DNA of 64,000 bases, taken from the NCBI GenBank assembly GCA_943787295.1, contig CALSLW010000002.1, positions 148,189 through 212,188 of the forward strand, given 5' to 3'. Shown here one piece after another: positions 1-10,173 of the stretch. This DNA comes from an uncultured Flavobacteriaceae bacterium. Lineage in GTDB: Bacteria > Bacteroidota > Bacteroidia > Flavobacteriales > Flavobacteriaceae. A program made the translations under genes and the position numbers. The notes under the pieces were generated by a model. The model saw only the letters and a list, made by a program, of their open reading frames with translations, did no database searches and was not told where the DNA came from. The stretch's first letter is position 1; the number at the start of each line of letters is the position of its first letter.

Positions 1-3000
1 GGGTCAAAAATATTTGTAGAACTTGTTTGATAAGAAACATTATTTACGAAAAATTCAAAAGTAGGACTTGCTGCAGTTGAATTCGCCGTAAAAGTGATTA
101 GATCCCCCGTACAAATTTCATTATTAAAGTTGCTTGAGCTAATCCCTACTGTTGGAGTAGGATTAACAAATACAGTCATTAAAGCCGAATCTTCAAAACA
201 TGCTGTACCTGTCGCGGTATCATAAACACGAACATAAACTGTACTATTATTAACCAGTGAACTAGTAGCATTTGCTGTTAAGCTTATTGTATTTACAGTT
301 GAGCGGGCAGCAATACTAGTCCCGTTAACAAAGAATTCATAAGATACCCCTCCAGATCCTGAGAAAGTCGCAGTTTCTCCTTCACATAAATTCATTGTCG
401 CAGGTGCATTCAACGATCCAGGAATAGCAGATAAACCAGCAATAGGAGAAGGATTAACTTCAACCTGGAAAGGAAGAGAAAAGTCTTCACAACTAACGCT
501 ACTTAAATTACTAATTGCTGTTCTTCGGAAGAAAGTCGTTGTCGCTAATGCTACTGTGGGAGTATAGTTTTGCGATGTTGCCCCAGAAATATCTGAATAA
601 TTGGTATTATCTAATGACTGTTGCCATTGATAAGTAATTGTTCCTGATGCCGCTGCAGTCTGACCAATAAATGCAGAAGGGATTTCACCAGAGCAAACAG
701 TTGCAGTTGTTGACGTTATTGTTCCTACAGTTGAAATCCCATTTACTACCATGGTTAAAGTGGCAACACTTGTACAACTACTTAAAGAACTTACAACTAC
801 TTCAATTTGTTCTCCTCCACTCAATACAATAGAATAATCTGCTGGATCAAAAGTGGAAGATGTTGTATTTTGATAAGTGAAATTATTAATCTTAAACTCA
901 TAGTAAGCAGGACTAACTCCACCTGATCCTGCGGTAAATGTTACAGCATCTCCTAGACAGAAAGTGTTATTTGCAGCACTAGAAGAAAGTGATGCTACTG
1001 GAGCAGCAGAAATATCAACTTCAATGGCACCAGATTCGTTTGAACATGCAGTTGCAGTTGCACTATCATAAGCGACTACCGTTATTTCATCACTATTTGT
1101 TAAACCAGTTGTGACATAAGTATTACTAGCAGATCTTGCTTGCGCGGTCATACCGTTAAGCATAAATTCATATTCTACCCCTCCTGATGCTACAAAGGCG
1201 ACTGCTTCGCCTAAGCAAATACTCATTGTAGCTGCTGCAGTTACTGCTCCACCTTTAGCTGTTAAACTTGGCACAGGTAAGGCGTTAATCGTAACTATTA
1301 TATCGTTTGACGTAGATCTACAGGTTACACCATTTCTAACACTTACCACCTGACGACGATAATAAGTAGTTGGAGGAGGTGATGCAGGTGGCTGATAATT
1401 AGGAGCAGTTGCACCTATAATATCGTTCCATGTTATTGCATCTGTAGAACTTTGCCATTGATAATCTCCATTTGTTGCAGTTACACCGTTAGTTGTCGCT
1501 GATGCTGTAGAAGTTAATAAAGATGGCGTATCGCCAAAACATACTGTTTGAGCGCCAGAAATACTTCCCGCTGTCGATTCATTTACATTAATCGTTAAAT
1601 CTAGTTCACTAAAACAACCCGAGCCATTCATAAAACGAACTAATACGATATCACCATCATCAAAACTTGTAATACTTGCTACATATGTTTGAGATGTACT
1701 GGAAACTTGAGCTGTAACACCATTAATATAGAAATCATAACTGGAAGCACCTGCTGGTGAAGCAGTAAATGTAATATTACCATTGTCATTTGCACAAACC
1801 GTATTAGATGGTTGATCTGACGCTAATGAACCTGAAATTATTGCTACAGGATCTACAGTTACTGTGATGGTATTACTATTATCAATACAAGCGACAGTAT
1901 TTAAGGTACTAATCGCTTGCCTTCTAAATATAGTCGTGACATTTAAAGTAGAAGGATCATATGTGATACTATTCGCTCCACTAATATTATTAAATGTGCC
2001 TGATATCGTTCTACTTTGCCATTGATAGGTAATTGAACCAGTAGCTGAAGTTGGAATATTGATCGAAGTAATCAATGCTGGATCATCTCCAAAACATATC
2101 GACTGAATTCCACCTATATCATTATTTCCATTAATCGTGTTAACACGTACAGTCAAATCTACTTGACTAGGACATCCTACACCACCTGCTCTAGGGAATA
2201 CGTCCACTCGAACTAAATCATTGTCATTTAACGATAATGAAATAGTATTCACTGAAGATGGAGCTCCTTGTGTTACTCCATTGACAAAGAATTCAAAACT
2301 ACTAGAAGCATCTCCTGTCGCTGTGAAAAGGAAATTATCTCCAGCACAAGCTGTACTAGCAGGCTGATCATTAATTAAGGTTGCTGTAGGTGCTGGACCA
2401 GCGCCAACGGTAACCGTAACTACATTACTTTCTGTAGAACATTGTACTCCATTCACTGTATTAATGGCCAAACGTCTAAAGCTTGTAGTTGTAAACATTG
2501 GAGATCCAAAAACATAGTTCTGAGACGTTGCTCCTATAATATCGGTAAATGAATTTGTTCCTTGACGACTTTGCCATTGATAACTAATATCATCTGTTGG
2601 TGTTCCAGTTACAGAAGGACCAGACAATTGTGAAGGTGTTTCACCAGAACATATTGTTTGTGAACTAACGGCAGTATCAAGCGTATTAGCCGATTGATCG
2701 TTTACTGTAATCGTTATACTTTGCTCTGCAGAACAGTTTGTTGTAGATCCAGAATAAGCAATAACTCGAACTACATCTCCATCAGAGATTGTTCCTCCAG
2801 CAACAGTAAAGGTTGAAACTGTTGTCGAAGCTCCTTGTAACATTCCATTAATAAAGTACTCATAACGTGTCGCACCAGTCGTGCTACTCGCATCAAAGAG
2901 AATACTGTCTCCCTCACAGACCACATTATTAACTAATCCAGATGAAAAATTAACAATTGGGGCAGCATTTGGATCTACTGTAATCGTAACAATATTAGAT

Positions 3001-6000
3001 GCCGCTGAAGCTACATTTGATGGACATTGAATGCCATTAAAAGTCGAATACACTAAACGACGATAAGCAGTAGTCGTTACTAAAGTGGAAGGATCGTATG
3101 TAATGTTGGTCCCACCTGGAATATCTACAAAAGGATTTACTCCTGTTCTGCTCTGCCATTGATAGCTGATTACTGCCCCAGCTAAATCAGCAGTTGGTAA
3201 TTGATCATTTGTTATAGCTACGGGGTCATATCCAGAACATATTGTTTGGGAACCTGTAATAGTGTTCACCCCGTCAAGACCATTTACCTTTAAAGTAAGA
3301 GAAGCACTTTCAGTACAACCATCAGCATTAGTAACTTCTACAATAATAATTGTTGTCGAAACAAGACTTAAACCTGCTGCTGCCGTATCGAATGTGTTAG
3401 TGCTTACCCCTAAAACTTGTGCTATACCGCCTACAAAGAATTGATAAGTAAAAGCTGCATTTGCTGGTCCTGCAGTAAAGACGGGGAAATCTCCTTCACA
3501 CATAATATCTCCAGTCAATCCTGAAGAAATTGTAGCTGCTGGTGGATTACTTACTGACATAGTAAGCACTGAACTTTCTGCTGTACAACTATTCGAGTTT
3601 GTAACGGCAACTTTAATTTGATCGCCATTAACTAAGTCAGTTCGCGTTACTACATTAGAAGCACTAATCGGTCCTAAGCTAATGTTATTGCGGAAGAATT
3701 CATAAGAGGTCCCTCCTGTTGCACTAAATGTAACTTCTTCTCCAGCACAAGCGGTATTTGTCCCAATCAAACTTGCCACAGGAGCAGGATTTACAACTAT
3801 TGAAATAATATTACTTACCTCATCACAACTAATTCCATTAAATGTCGCTCTAGCTAAACGACGAAAATCTGTCGAAATCGCTAGTACAGTTGTTGGGCTG
3901 TAGTTTTGAGAAGTCTCTCCTGTTATATCTATAAACGAATTTGTTCCTGTTCTACTCTGCCATTGGTAAGTTACATTTCCAATATTTGACGTAACTAGGT
4001 TCCCTGTCATGATCGCAGGGATATCATTTTCACAAATAAATTGAGAAGAGGAAACTGTATTTGATGTCGTTAAATCAACGACTCTCATGGTAATAGTTGC
4101 TTCAGAGAAACAAGTAGAAACAGAAGCCGAATACGCTCGTACAGTTACTGTTGCGCCATCAGATAAAGCACCCGTTGGGGTAAAAGTTGCTACCGTTGAA
4201 GAAGCGCCTTGCGTTAGTCCATTGACTAAGAATTCATAATAATTAGCTCCTGTAGTACCACTAGCATCAAAAACAATACTATCCCCATCGCACATGGTAT
4301 CATTAGCATAACCAGAAGTAAAGCTTACAGTTGGTGCTGAATTTGAATCAACTGTAACAGTAACAATATTAGAAGCTGCAGAGGCAACACTTGATGGACA
4401 AGAAACCCCGTTAATTTGTACATAAGCTAAACGTCTATAGGCGGTCGTAGTAGACAATACCGATGGTGAGAATGTTTGAGCTGTAGCACCAGGCATGTCT
4501 GTAAATGCATTTAAGCCAGTTCTACTTTGCCATTGATAAACAATTGTAGAAGAAGCTAAATCAGCCGTTGGTGCTTGATCGTTAAATAAGGTTGTAGGTG
4601 TACCACCTAAGCAAATCGTCTGTACCCCTGTAACGCTATTAGTTCCACTCCATGAGTTCACTAACATTGTCAAAGAAGCAGTGTCAGAGCAGCCATTCGC
4701 GTCGGTTATAGTAACCTCAATTAATGCATTATTAGGCAGTGAAGCACCTAATAGTGATGTATCAAAAGTATTGTTCGAAACCCCAATCGTTTGAAGGACA
4801 CTATTTAGGTAAAAATCATAGGTATATCCCGCAACCGCTGGACCTGCTGTAAAGATCGGTGTATCATCTTCACATATGATATTCTCAGTCAATCCTGAAG
4901 AAATTGTCGCAACAGGTGGATTTGTCACCGTCATGGTAATTGTAGCACTATCTGCAGTACAACTATTTGTATCTGTTACTTCAACTCTTATTAAATCTCC
5001 ATTATTAACGGTAGTCGTAACGTTATTTGTTGCACTTATAGGTGCTATAGAAACATTGTTTCTAAAGAATTCATATAAGCCACCACCAGTTGCAGAAAAG
5101 GTAACTGTCTCTCCTAGACATGCCGTTGAAGATCCCGTCAATGTTGCGATTGGCGCTGGATCAACTTGAATAGTGACAAAATTACTTATGTCTTCACAGA
5201 TCACCCCATTAAATTCTGATCTAGCGATACGACGGAAATCTGTATCCTTAGAAAGAACTGGAGGATCATAGGTGGGTGAGTTTGTAGAAGCGATATTCGC
5301 AAACGTATTCGTTCCTGTTCTACTTTGCCATATATAGGTCAAGTTAGCCCCGCCTAAAGCAGGTGTTGGAACTTGAACTGACGTAAGAACGGCTGGATTA
5401 TCGTTCTCACAAATATTTTGTCCATTACCAATGGTATTCGTTCCCGTAAACGAATTAACACGCATGGTGATGGTAAATGCACTAAAGCAAGGAGAAGTGG
5501 CTGTTGAAGTAGCATGAACCCGAACAGTCGATCCATCAGTCAACATGGAAGAAGTGACTAATAAAGTAGATGCAGTACTCGATGGCCCTTGACTAATATT
5601 GTTAACGAAAAACTGGAAACTGTTCGCTCCAGTCGTACCGCTTGCATCAAAAGTTAAATCGTCTCCTTCGCATATTATATCATTTGTCGCACCACTAATA
5701 AAACTAATAGCGGGTAAAGCAGTGGTATTTACTGTAATGGTCACCACATTAGAAGCGGCAGTTTCAATATCCCCAGAAACAGGACAGGTTTTAGACCCTA
5801 AGCTAACATATGCTAATCTTCTAAATGCTGTCGTTGTTGATATCGCAGATGGATCATAATTTAATCCCGTTGCCCCTGGAATATCGGTAAAACTACCTCC
5901 ATAGGTCCAACTTTGCCATTGATAACTAATCGTAGTATCTGTCGAAGCTGTAGAGGGCACCGAGTCACTCGTAATCGCAGCAGGATCATCTCCCACACAA

Positions 6001-9000
6001 ACGGTAGTAGCAGCCCCGCTAATGGTGTTCGTCCCTGTTGTAAAGAGAACGCGCATTGTAACACTAGAAGAACTTGTACAACTTGCTGCATTCGATATAA
6101 TAACACTTACCACACTGTTATCGACTAAAGTGTAAGTAGATAAAGAAGTGTCAAATGTATTGGTTGTAACCCCTAGATTTTGGTATACGCCATCTACATA
6201 AAAGTCATAGGTAAAGGCTGCATTGGCTGGAGTAGCCGTAAAGACGGGATATTCACCTTCACAAATAGTATCTGCAGCAAAACCAGAAATAATTCCTGCT
6301 GATGGAATTGCGCTAATGTTAACAGTTGTATTTGAGGATAACATCGAACAGCCTTGTGCATTTGTAACACGAACACTTACTTGCTCCCCGTCATTTAATG
6401 TAGTCGAAGAAATAGTATTCGAAGTACTAGAAGCAGCCATACTTACCCCATTCAAGAAGAATTCATATCGCGTACCACCAGAGGCAGTAAAGACAATGTT
6501 ATCTCCTGTACAAGAAGGAGTGGTTCCTCCATTTAGAATTGCTGTTGGCGCTGGATCTGCTGTAACACGGACAGAAATTGATTCTACAGAACAGATTGAT
6601 CCACTAACAGTAGACGTAGCTACACGTCTAAAATCTGTTGTAACAGTTAACGTAGGCGGATCATAATTTTGTACGGTAGCACCGCTAATATTTGTAAAAG
6701 AATTTACTCCTGTTCTACTTTGCCACTGATAAGAAATTGAACCACCCAGCACAGATGTTGCAACAGCACCAGTCAATATTGCAGGATCATCTCCACTACA
6801 AACCGTTTGGGCTCCTCCTAATGTATTTGTTCCTGTAATGCTATTTAATCTGATGGTCTGCGAAACAGCGTTACTACAACCTGTTCCAGATAAACCAGAA
6901 TAAGCAATTACCCCGATGGTATCTCCATCAGCTACTGTTCCAGCTAAAAATGTAAAAGATGCGGTACTTGTTGGGGTTGCCGCTTGTTGTACACCATTTA
7001 AGGTATAAGCATAACTTTGGGCACCTGAAGAAGAAGAAGCATCTAAAACAATATCATCTGTTGGACAATGGACAAAATCCATGTTGCTTGTAAGCATATT
7101 AACTGTAGGTGCAGCACCTCCAGTTACAGTTAATTGAACAATATTTGAGGTTGTTGTACAACTTACATTATTAAATGTAGATACCGCTAATCGACGATAT
7201 TCTGTGGTGGTACTAACAGCTGTTGGACTGTAAATCAGATTAGTAGCGCTTAAAATATCTGCAAATGTTCCGCCTAATTGTCTACTCTGCCATTGATAGA
7301 TTAAAGTTGCACCATCAGCAGCTCTTGATGCTGTAGGGGTAGCGGTATTGGTAAATGGATTTGGCAGTTCTCCAGCACAAACACTTTGGGCATTTCCAAT
7401 GGTATTGGAACCTGTTATTTCATTAATTCTTAAAACAAAATCATCATCACTAAAACAACCTGCTCCACCTGCTCCATAATAAACACGTACAGTAATGGTC
7501 GCATTATCCGTTAAGGCTGACGCCAAAATTGTGGCCGTAGGAGTGTTTTGTACTGCTCCATAAGGATTACCATTTACATAAAAACGGTAGCTACCCCCGT
7601 TTAAAGAAGCAGAAGCATCTACAATTATATCAATTCCATCACATACTGTTCTATTAAGTGCATTAACACTTAAAGAGGCAGAAGTATTAGGGTTAACTGT
7701 AACTGTCACAACGTTAGAGGTCGCAGATGCAGCCGATGTAGTACAGGTTACACTATTAAAGGTAGAATAAGTTAAACGTCTAAAGTAGGTCGTTGTACTT
7801 AAGGCACTAGGCGAATAAGTAACAGTTGTCGCACCTGCTATATCGGCAAAAGTACCGCCATTAATTCGGCTTTGCCATTGATGACTAATTGTAGCACCTT
7901 CGAGTGCACGATCTGCGGTAAATACTTGGTTACTTAAAATCGTTGAAGGAACATCTCCAGCACATATTATAGAAGGATTGTCAATTTCATTAACGCCAGA
8001 AACAGAATTGAGATGTAAATTAATGGTATCCTCATCATAACAATTAGTAATACTACTGGTCCAAGTTCTCACTGTAACCGATACATTATCTGTTAAAACT
8101 GGGCCATAAGAATAGGTTGAAACAGTAGAGCTGGCCTGCATGATGGTATTGTTAACCAAAAACTCGTACCAACCGTTTACCCCTCCACCATTTGCTGTAA
8201 ACAAAACATCACCACCCTCACAGGTAGTGTCATTTGGCGCATCAGAAGAAAGAACTCCAGCGGGAATTGGATCAACATTAAAAAATAGATTGTTACTCGT
8301 CCGCCCACACCCATTGGTAAAATAGGCAATCACCAACACCGCATCATTATCTCCTAAAGACGTGGTATCTAATATATTACTGGTTTGTCGCGGTGCTAAT
8401 AATGTTCCATTTCGGTAAAACTCATATTCATTACCTACTGTAGAAGCAGTGATCCTAACATTATTCCCAGGGCAAATATCTACAGGATTTGCATTTCCAT
8501 AATTTGTCGTTAAGGTAGGCTGATTAGGATTAGATAAAATATTAATCTCATAGGTAACGGTGTTATCTGCAGTTGCATCTGGATATGCCGTCCCAGAAAC
8601 CGCTACAGTAATTTCAATCGTCGTAGAACCGGTTGAATTAAACTGTAAAGGAGCGGGCCAATCAAATTGAGCGTAACCTGGTGCAGATATCACTGTTGTC
8701 CCCGAAGCAGAGTTTGATAAAGTAGAATCGTTGAAGTAGTGAACAGTAGTTGTACCTGAAGGAGCGAATGTATTAGGGGATAGTATCGTTAAAGTAGCGA
8801 TTAAGTTTTTTGTCGTAAGATCAATGTAATTAGGAAAACCTGATGATTCGTTACTTACTTGAAATTTTAAGTTTGAACCAGCGTCAGAACAAAACTGAAC
8901 GCTGTCCCCAGAAGCTGGAACAATGACTTGACTTCGGTTGTTTAAACGAATGTCAGGATTTTGCCCCCACATAGTCGTGGAAGACAAAATTAAAAACTTC

Positions 9001-9044
9001 AACACCAAAAGGTGCTTAAAATATGATTTTACTACTTGATACAA
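1..9044 (-). CDS. Giant secreted Ig-like repeat protein, adhesin-like (C-terminus outside window)
   Basis: A single open minus-strand frame runs from 9044 to the window edge, 3014 codons with no stop seen. The start appears to be TTG at 9044: an in-frame TAG lies three codons upstream, and the following residues form a signal peptide (basic start, KSYFKHLLVLKFLIL core, cleavage near MWGQ). The only early ATG would fall after that core. About 330 residues of N-terminal domain follow, then repeated beta-rich modules. One module type carries YQWQS, a GAT-x-x-x-Y motif and TTYFRR followed by a Cys. The other carries C-x-G-D/E and YEFFVNG. The YQWQS tryptophan codons recur at 7877, 7292, 6725, 5918, 5330, 4532, 3962, 3158, 2576, 2021, 1457 and 626. 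This is the style of large flavobacterial surface proteins with a C-terminal type IX secretion domain, but that end is not visible. Ligand and function are unknown; adhesion is inference. Confidence 0.85.
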   Translation of the reverse strand, partial: MYQVVKSYFKHLLVLKFLILSSTTMWGQNPDIRLNNRSQVIVPASGDSVQFCSDAGSNLKFQVSNESSGFPNYIDLTTKNLIATLTILSPNTFAPSGTTTVHYFNDSTLSNSASGTTVISAPGYAQFDWPAPLQFNSTGSTTIEITVAVSGTAYPDATADNTVTYEINILSNPNQPTLTTNYGNANPVDICPGNNVRITASTVGNEYEFYRNGTLLAPRQTSNILDTTSLGDNDAVLVIAYFTNGCGRTSNNLFFNVDPIPAGVLSSDAPNDTTCEGGDVLFTANGGGVNGWYEFLVNNTIMQASSTVSTYSYGPVLTDNVSVTVRTWTSSITNCYDEDTINLHLNSVSGVNEIDNPSIICAGDVPSTILSNQVFTADRALEGATISHQWQSRINGGTFADIAGATTVTYSPSALSTTTYFRRLTYSTFNSVTCTTSAASATSNVVTVTVNPNTSASLSVNALNRTVCDGIDIIVDASASLNGGSYRFYVNGNPYGAVQNTPTATILASALTDNATITVRVYYGAGGAGCFSDDDFVLRINEITGSNTIGNAQSVCAGELPNPFTNTATPTASRAADGATLIYQWQSRQLGGTFADILSATNLIYSPTAVSTTTEYRRLAVSTFNNVSCTTTSNIVQLTVTGGAAPTVNMLTSNMDFVHCPTDDIVLDASSSSGAQSYAYTLNGVQQAATPTSTASFTFLAGTVADGDTIGVIAYSGLSGTGCSNAVSQTIRLNSITGTNTLGGAQTVCSGDDPAILTGAVATSVLGGSISYQWQSRTGVNSFTNISGATVQNYDPPTLTVTTDFRRVATSTVSGSICSVESISVRVTADPAPTAILNGGTTPSCTGDNIVFTASGGTRYEFFLNGVSMAASSTSNTISSTTLNDGEQVSVRVTNAQGCSMLSSNTTVNISAIPSAGIISGFAADTICEGEYPVFTATPANAAFTYDFYVDGVYQNLGVTTNTFDTSLSTYTLVDNSVVSVIISNAASCTSSSSVTMRVLFTTGTNTISGAATTVCVGDDPAAITSDSVPSTASTDTTISYQWQSWTYGGSFTDIPGATGLNYDPSAISTTTAFRRLAYVSLGSKTCPVSGDIETAASNVVTITVNTTALPAISFISGATNDIICEGDDLTFDASGTTGANSFQFFVNNISQGPSSTASTLLVTSSMLTDGSTVRVHATSTATSPCFSAFTITMRVNSFTGTNTIGNGQNICENDNPAVLTSVQVPTPALGGANLTYIWQSRTGTNTFANIASTNSPTYDPPVLSKDTDFRRIARSEFNGVICEDISNFVTIQVDPAPIATLTGSSTACLGETVTFSATGGGLYEFFRNNVSIAPISATNNVTTTVNNGDLIRVEVTDTNSCTADSATITMTVTNPPVATISSGLTENIICEDDTPIFTAGPAVAGYTYDFYLNSVLQTIGVSNNTFDTSLLGASLPNNALIEVTITDANGCSDTASLTMLVNSWSGTNSVTGVQTICLGGTPTTLFNDQAPTADLASSTIVYQWQSRTGLNAFTDMPGATAQTFSPSVLSTTTAYRRLAYVQINGVSCPSSVASAASNIVTVTVDSNSAPTVSFTSGYANDTMCDGDSIVFDASGTTGANYYEFLVNGLTQGASSTVATFTPTGALSDGATVTVRAYSASVSTCFSEATITMRVVDLTTSNTVSSSQFICENDIPAIMTGNLVTSNIGNVTYQWQSRTGTNSFIDITGETSQNYSPTTVLAISTDFRRLARATFNGISCDEVSNIISIVVNPAPVASLIGTNTACAGEEVTFSATGGTSYEFFRNNISLGPISASNVVTRTDLVNGDQIKVAVTNSNSCTAESSVLTMSVSNPPAATISSGLTGDIMCEGDFPVFTAGPANAAFTYQFFVGGIAQVLGVSTNTFDTAAAGLSLVSTTIIIVEVTNADGCTESASLTLKVNGLDGVNTITGSQTICSGYDPVAITNDQLPTADLAGAVISYQWQSRTGVNPFVDIPGGTNITYDPSTLVTTTAYRRLVYSTFNGIQCPSNVASAASNIVTITVDPNAAPIVNFSSGLVNNVVCEGDSILFDASSTTGATRYEYFINGMLQGASTTVSTFTVAGGTISDGDVVRVIAYSGSTTNCSAEQSITITVNDQSANTLDTAVSSQTICSGETPSQLSGPSVTGTPTDDISYQWQSRQGTNSFTDIIGATSQNYVFGSPMFTTTSFRRLAINTVNGVQCSTESNVVTVTVGAGPAPTATLINDQPASTACAGDNFLFTATGDASSSFEFFVNGVTQGAPSSVNTISLSLNDNDLVRVDVFPRAGGVGCPSQVDLTVRVNTINGNNDIGGIQSICFGDDPALITSINIPTSATGSITYQWQSRTISGTFNNISGANSITYDPSTLNVTTIFRRQAISTLNTVACIDNSNTITVTVDPVAIISGSLASDQPSNTVCANDNGNITFTASPAGASSYDFYINGVTAQVSSTSQTYVASITSFDDGDIVLVRFMNGSGCFSELDLTINVNESTAGSISGAQTVCFGDTPSLLTSTASATTNGVTATNGDYQWQSSTDAITWNDIIGATAPNYQPPASPPPTTYYRRQVVSVRNGVTCRSTSNDIIVTINALPVPSLTAKGGAVTAAATMSICLGEAVAFVASGGVEYEFMLNGMTAQARSASNTYVTTGLTNSDEITVVAYDSATATACSNESGAIEVDISAAPVASLSSSAANNTFCLGDAVTFTAGSGGVSPAYYEFKINNFTYQNTTSSTFDPADYSIVLSGGEQIEVVVSSLSSCTSVATLTMVVNGISTVGTITSTTATVCSGEIPSAFIGQTAAASGTITYQWQQSLDNTNYSDISGATSQNYTPTVALATTTFFRRTAISNLSSVSCEDFSLPFQVEVNPSPIAGLSAIPGSLNAPATMNLCEGETATFSGSGGVSYEFFVNGTSIAARSTVNTISLTANATSSLVNNSTVYVRVYDTATGTACFEDSALMTVFVNPTPTVGISSSNFNNEICTGDLITFTANSTAASPTFEFFVNNVSYQTSSTNIFD
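3158..7292 (-). repeat. Three tandem higher-order repeats of about 1.38 kb inside the giant gene
   Basis: Measured between YQWQS tryptophan codons, spacings here are 567, 807, 588, 798, 570 and 804 bp (from 7292 down to 3158). A short module (about 190 aa) and a long module (about 267 aa) therefore alternate. Each pair makes a unit of 1374, 1386 and 1374 bp (458, 462 and 458 aa). The long module holds an extra EFF-type Ig-like domain. On either side the modules are mostly short (585 bp above; 582, 555 and 564 below), with one more long spacing (831 bp) at the end. The copies are diverged in DNA, so this is an old duplication rather than an assembly artefact. Confidence 0.75.
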
Positions 9045-9133
9045 TCTACTCTACTTATCAAACTATTAACGTCTAAAATATATAAATATTATAAATAAAT
9101 ATTTTTTTATTTTCGACGTAATTAACAAAGTTA

Positions 9134-10111
9134 TTAAATGAAATTTTGTTCTTTCATCCAAATATCATTGTATATTTTTCCTATATATCTTGACCCCGAA
9201 TCATGCAGCAGCACTACTACCACGTCATCCTCATCAAAATGATTTTTTAACTGCAATAAACCCTTGATTGCTGCTCCGCAAGAATTTCCGGCAAAAACAC
9301 CTTCCTCTCTTGCCAGTCGTCTTGTATAAACAGCAGCATCCTTATCGGTTACTTTTTCAAAATGATCAATTAATGAAAAGTTAACATTTGCAGGGAGAAT
9401 ATCTTCCCCTATCCCTTCGGTGATGTAGGGATAAATTTCATTTTCATCAAATATTCCTGTTTCATGGTACTTTTTAAAGACCGATCCATAGGTGTCAATC
9501 CCCCAAATTTTAATCGCGGGGTTTTTCTCTTTTAAATATTTTGCCACGCCAGAAATCGTTCCTCCTGTCCCAACTCCCACAACAAAATGCGTAATCTTCC
9601 CACCAGTCTGTTCCCAGATTTCTGGCCCTGTTTGCTCATAATGTGCTTGCGCATTCGAAGGATTGTCATATTGATTAACATACCATGCATTAGGCGTCTC
9701 TTCCCCTATTCGCTTTGAAGTTGAATAATAAGAACGGGGATCGTCTGGAGCAACATCTGTGGGACATACTATTACTTCTGCACCAACTGCTCTAAGGACA
9801 TCAAATTTTTCTTTGGATTGTTTATCGGTAGAGACACAAATCAATTTATATCCCTTTACAATCGCCGCTAGGGCAAGTCCCATTCCTGTATTTCCAGAGG
9901 TTCCTTCTACAATAGTTCCCCCAGGTTGTAATCGCCCATCTGCCTCTGCATCTTCTATCATCTTTAAAGCCATGCGATCTTTCACAGAATTACCGGGATT
10001 AAAGCTTTCTATCTTTGCTAAAACTAAGCCCTTAACTTCTTTGGTAATTGTATTGAGTTTAACTAGAGGAGTGTTTCCAATGGTTTCTAAAATATTTTTG
10101 GCGTATTGCAT
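9134..10111 (-). CDS. Cystathionine beta-synthase / cysteine synthase family protein
   Basis: A PLP-dependent beta-replacement enzyme of the fold II family, 325 aa, cytosolic, for sulfur amino acid synthesis (serine or O-acetylserine with homocysteine or sulfide). The PLP-binding lysine is K44 in NPGNSVKDRM. The phosphate-contacting loops EGTSGNTG and GVGTGGTISG are present. The segment CPTDVAPDDPRSYYS resembles the CBS branch rather than CysK. C-terminal CBS (Bateman) domains are absent, so only the catalytic core is present. It starts with ATG. The next upstream gene, the permease, lies 62 nt away on the same strand. CBS versus cysteine synthase activity cannot be decided from the sequence. 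Confidence 0.9.
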   Translation of the reverse strand: MQYAKNILETIGNTPLVKLNTITKEVKGLVLAKIESFNPGNSVKDRMALKMIEDAEADGRLQPGGTIVEGTSGNTGMGLALAAIVKGYKLICVSTDKQSKEKFDVLRAVGAEVIVCPTDVAPDDPRSYYSTSKRIGEETPNAWYVNQYDNPSNAQAHYEQTGPEIWEQTGGKITHFVVGVGTGGTISGVAKYLKEKNPAIKIWGIDTYGSVFKKYHETGIFDENEIYPYITEGIGEDILPANVNFSLIDHFEKVTDKDAAVYTRRLAREEGVFAGNSCGAAIKGLLQLKNHFDEDDVVVVLLHDSGSRYIGKIYNDIWMKEQNFI

Positions 10112-10173
10112 AAGTCTAATTAATACAAATCTACAATTTTGAAATAATAAACAAGAGCAAAAGAATGAGAAAA

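Noticed and set aside
3262..8325. Plus-strand open stretches across the first 9 kb (for example 6223-6666 and 4876-5169)
   Set aside because: They lie opposite the long minus-strand repeat gene, recur at the repeat period, lack signals and have hydrophobic low-complexity translations. They are antisense shadows.
1..9044. Periodic similarity suggesting a CRISPR array or noncoding tandem repeats
   Set aside because: The period is 0.55-0.83 kb, the copies are diverged, and all lie in one open frame with protein-level conservation.
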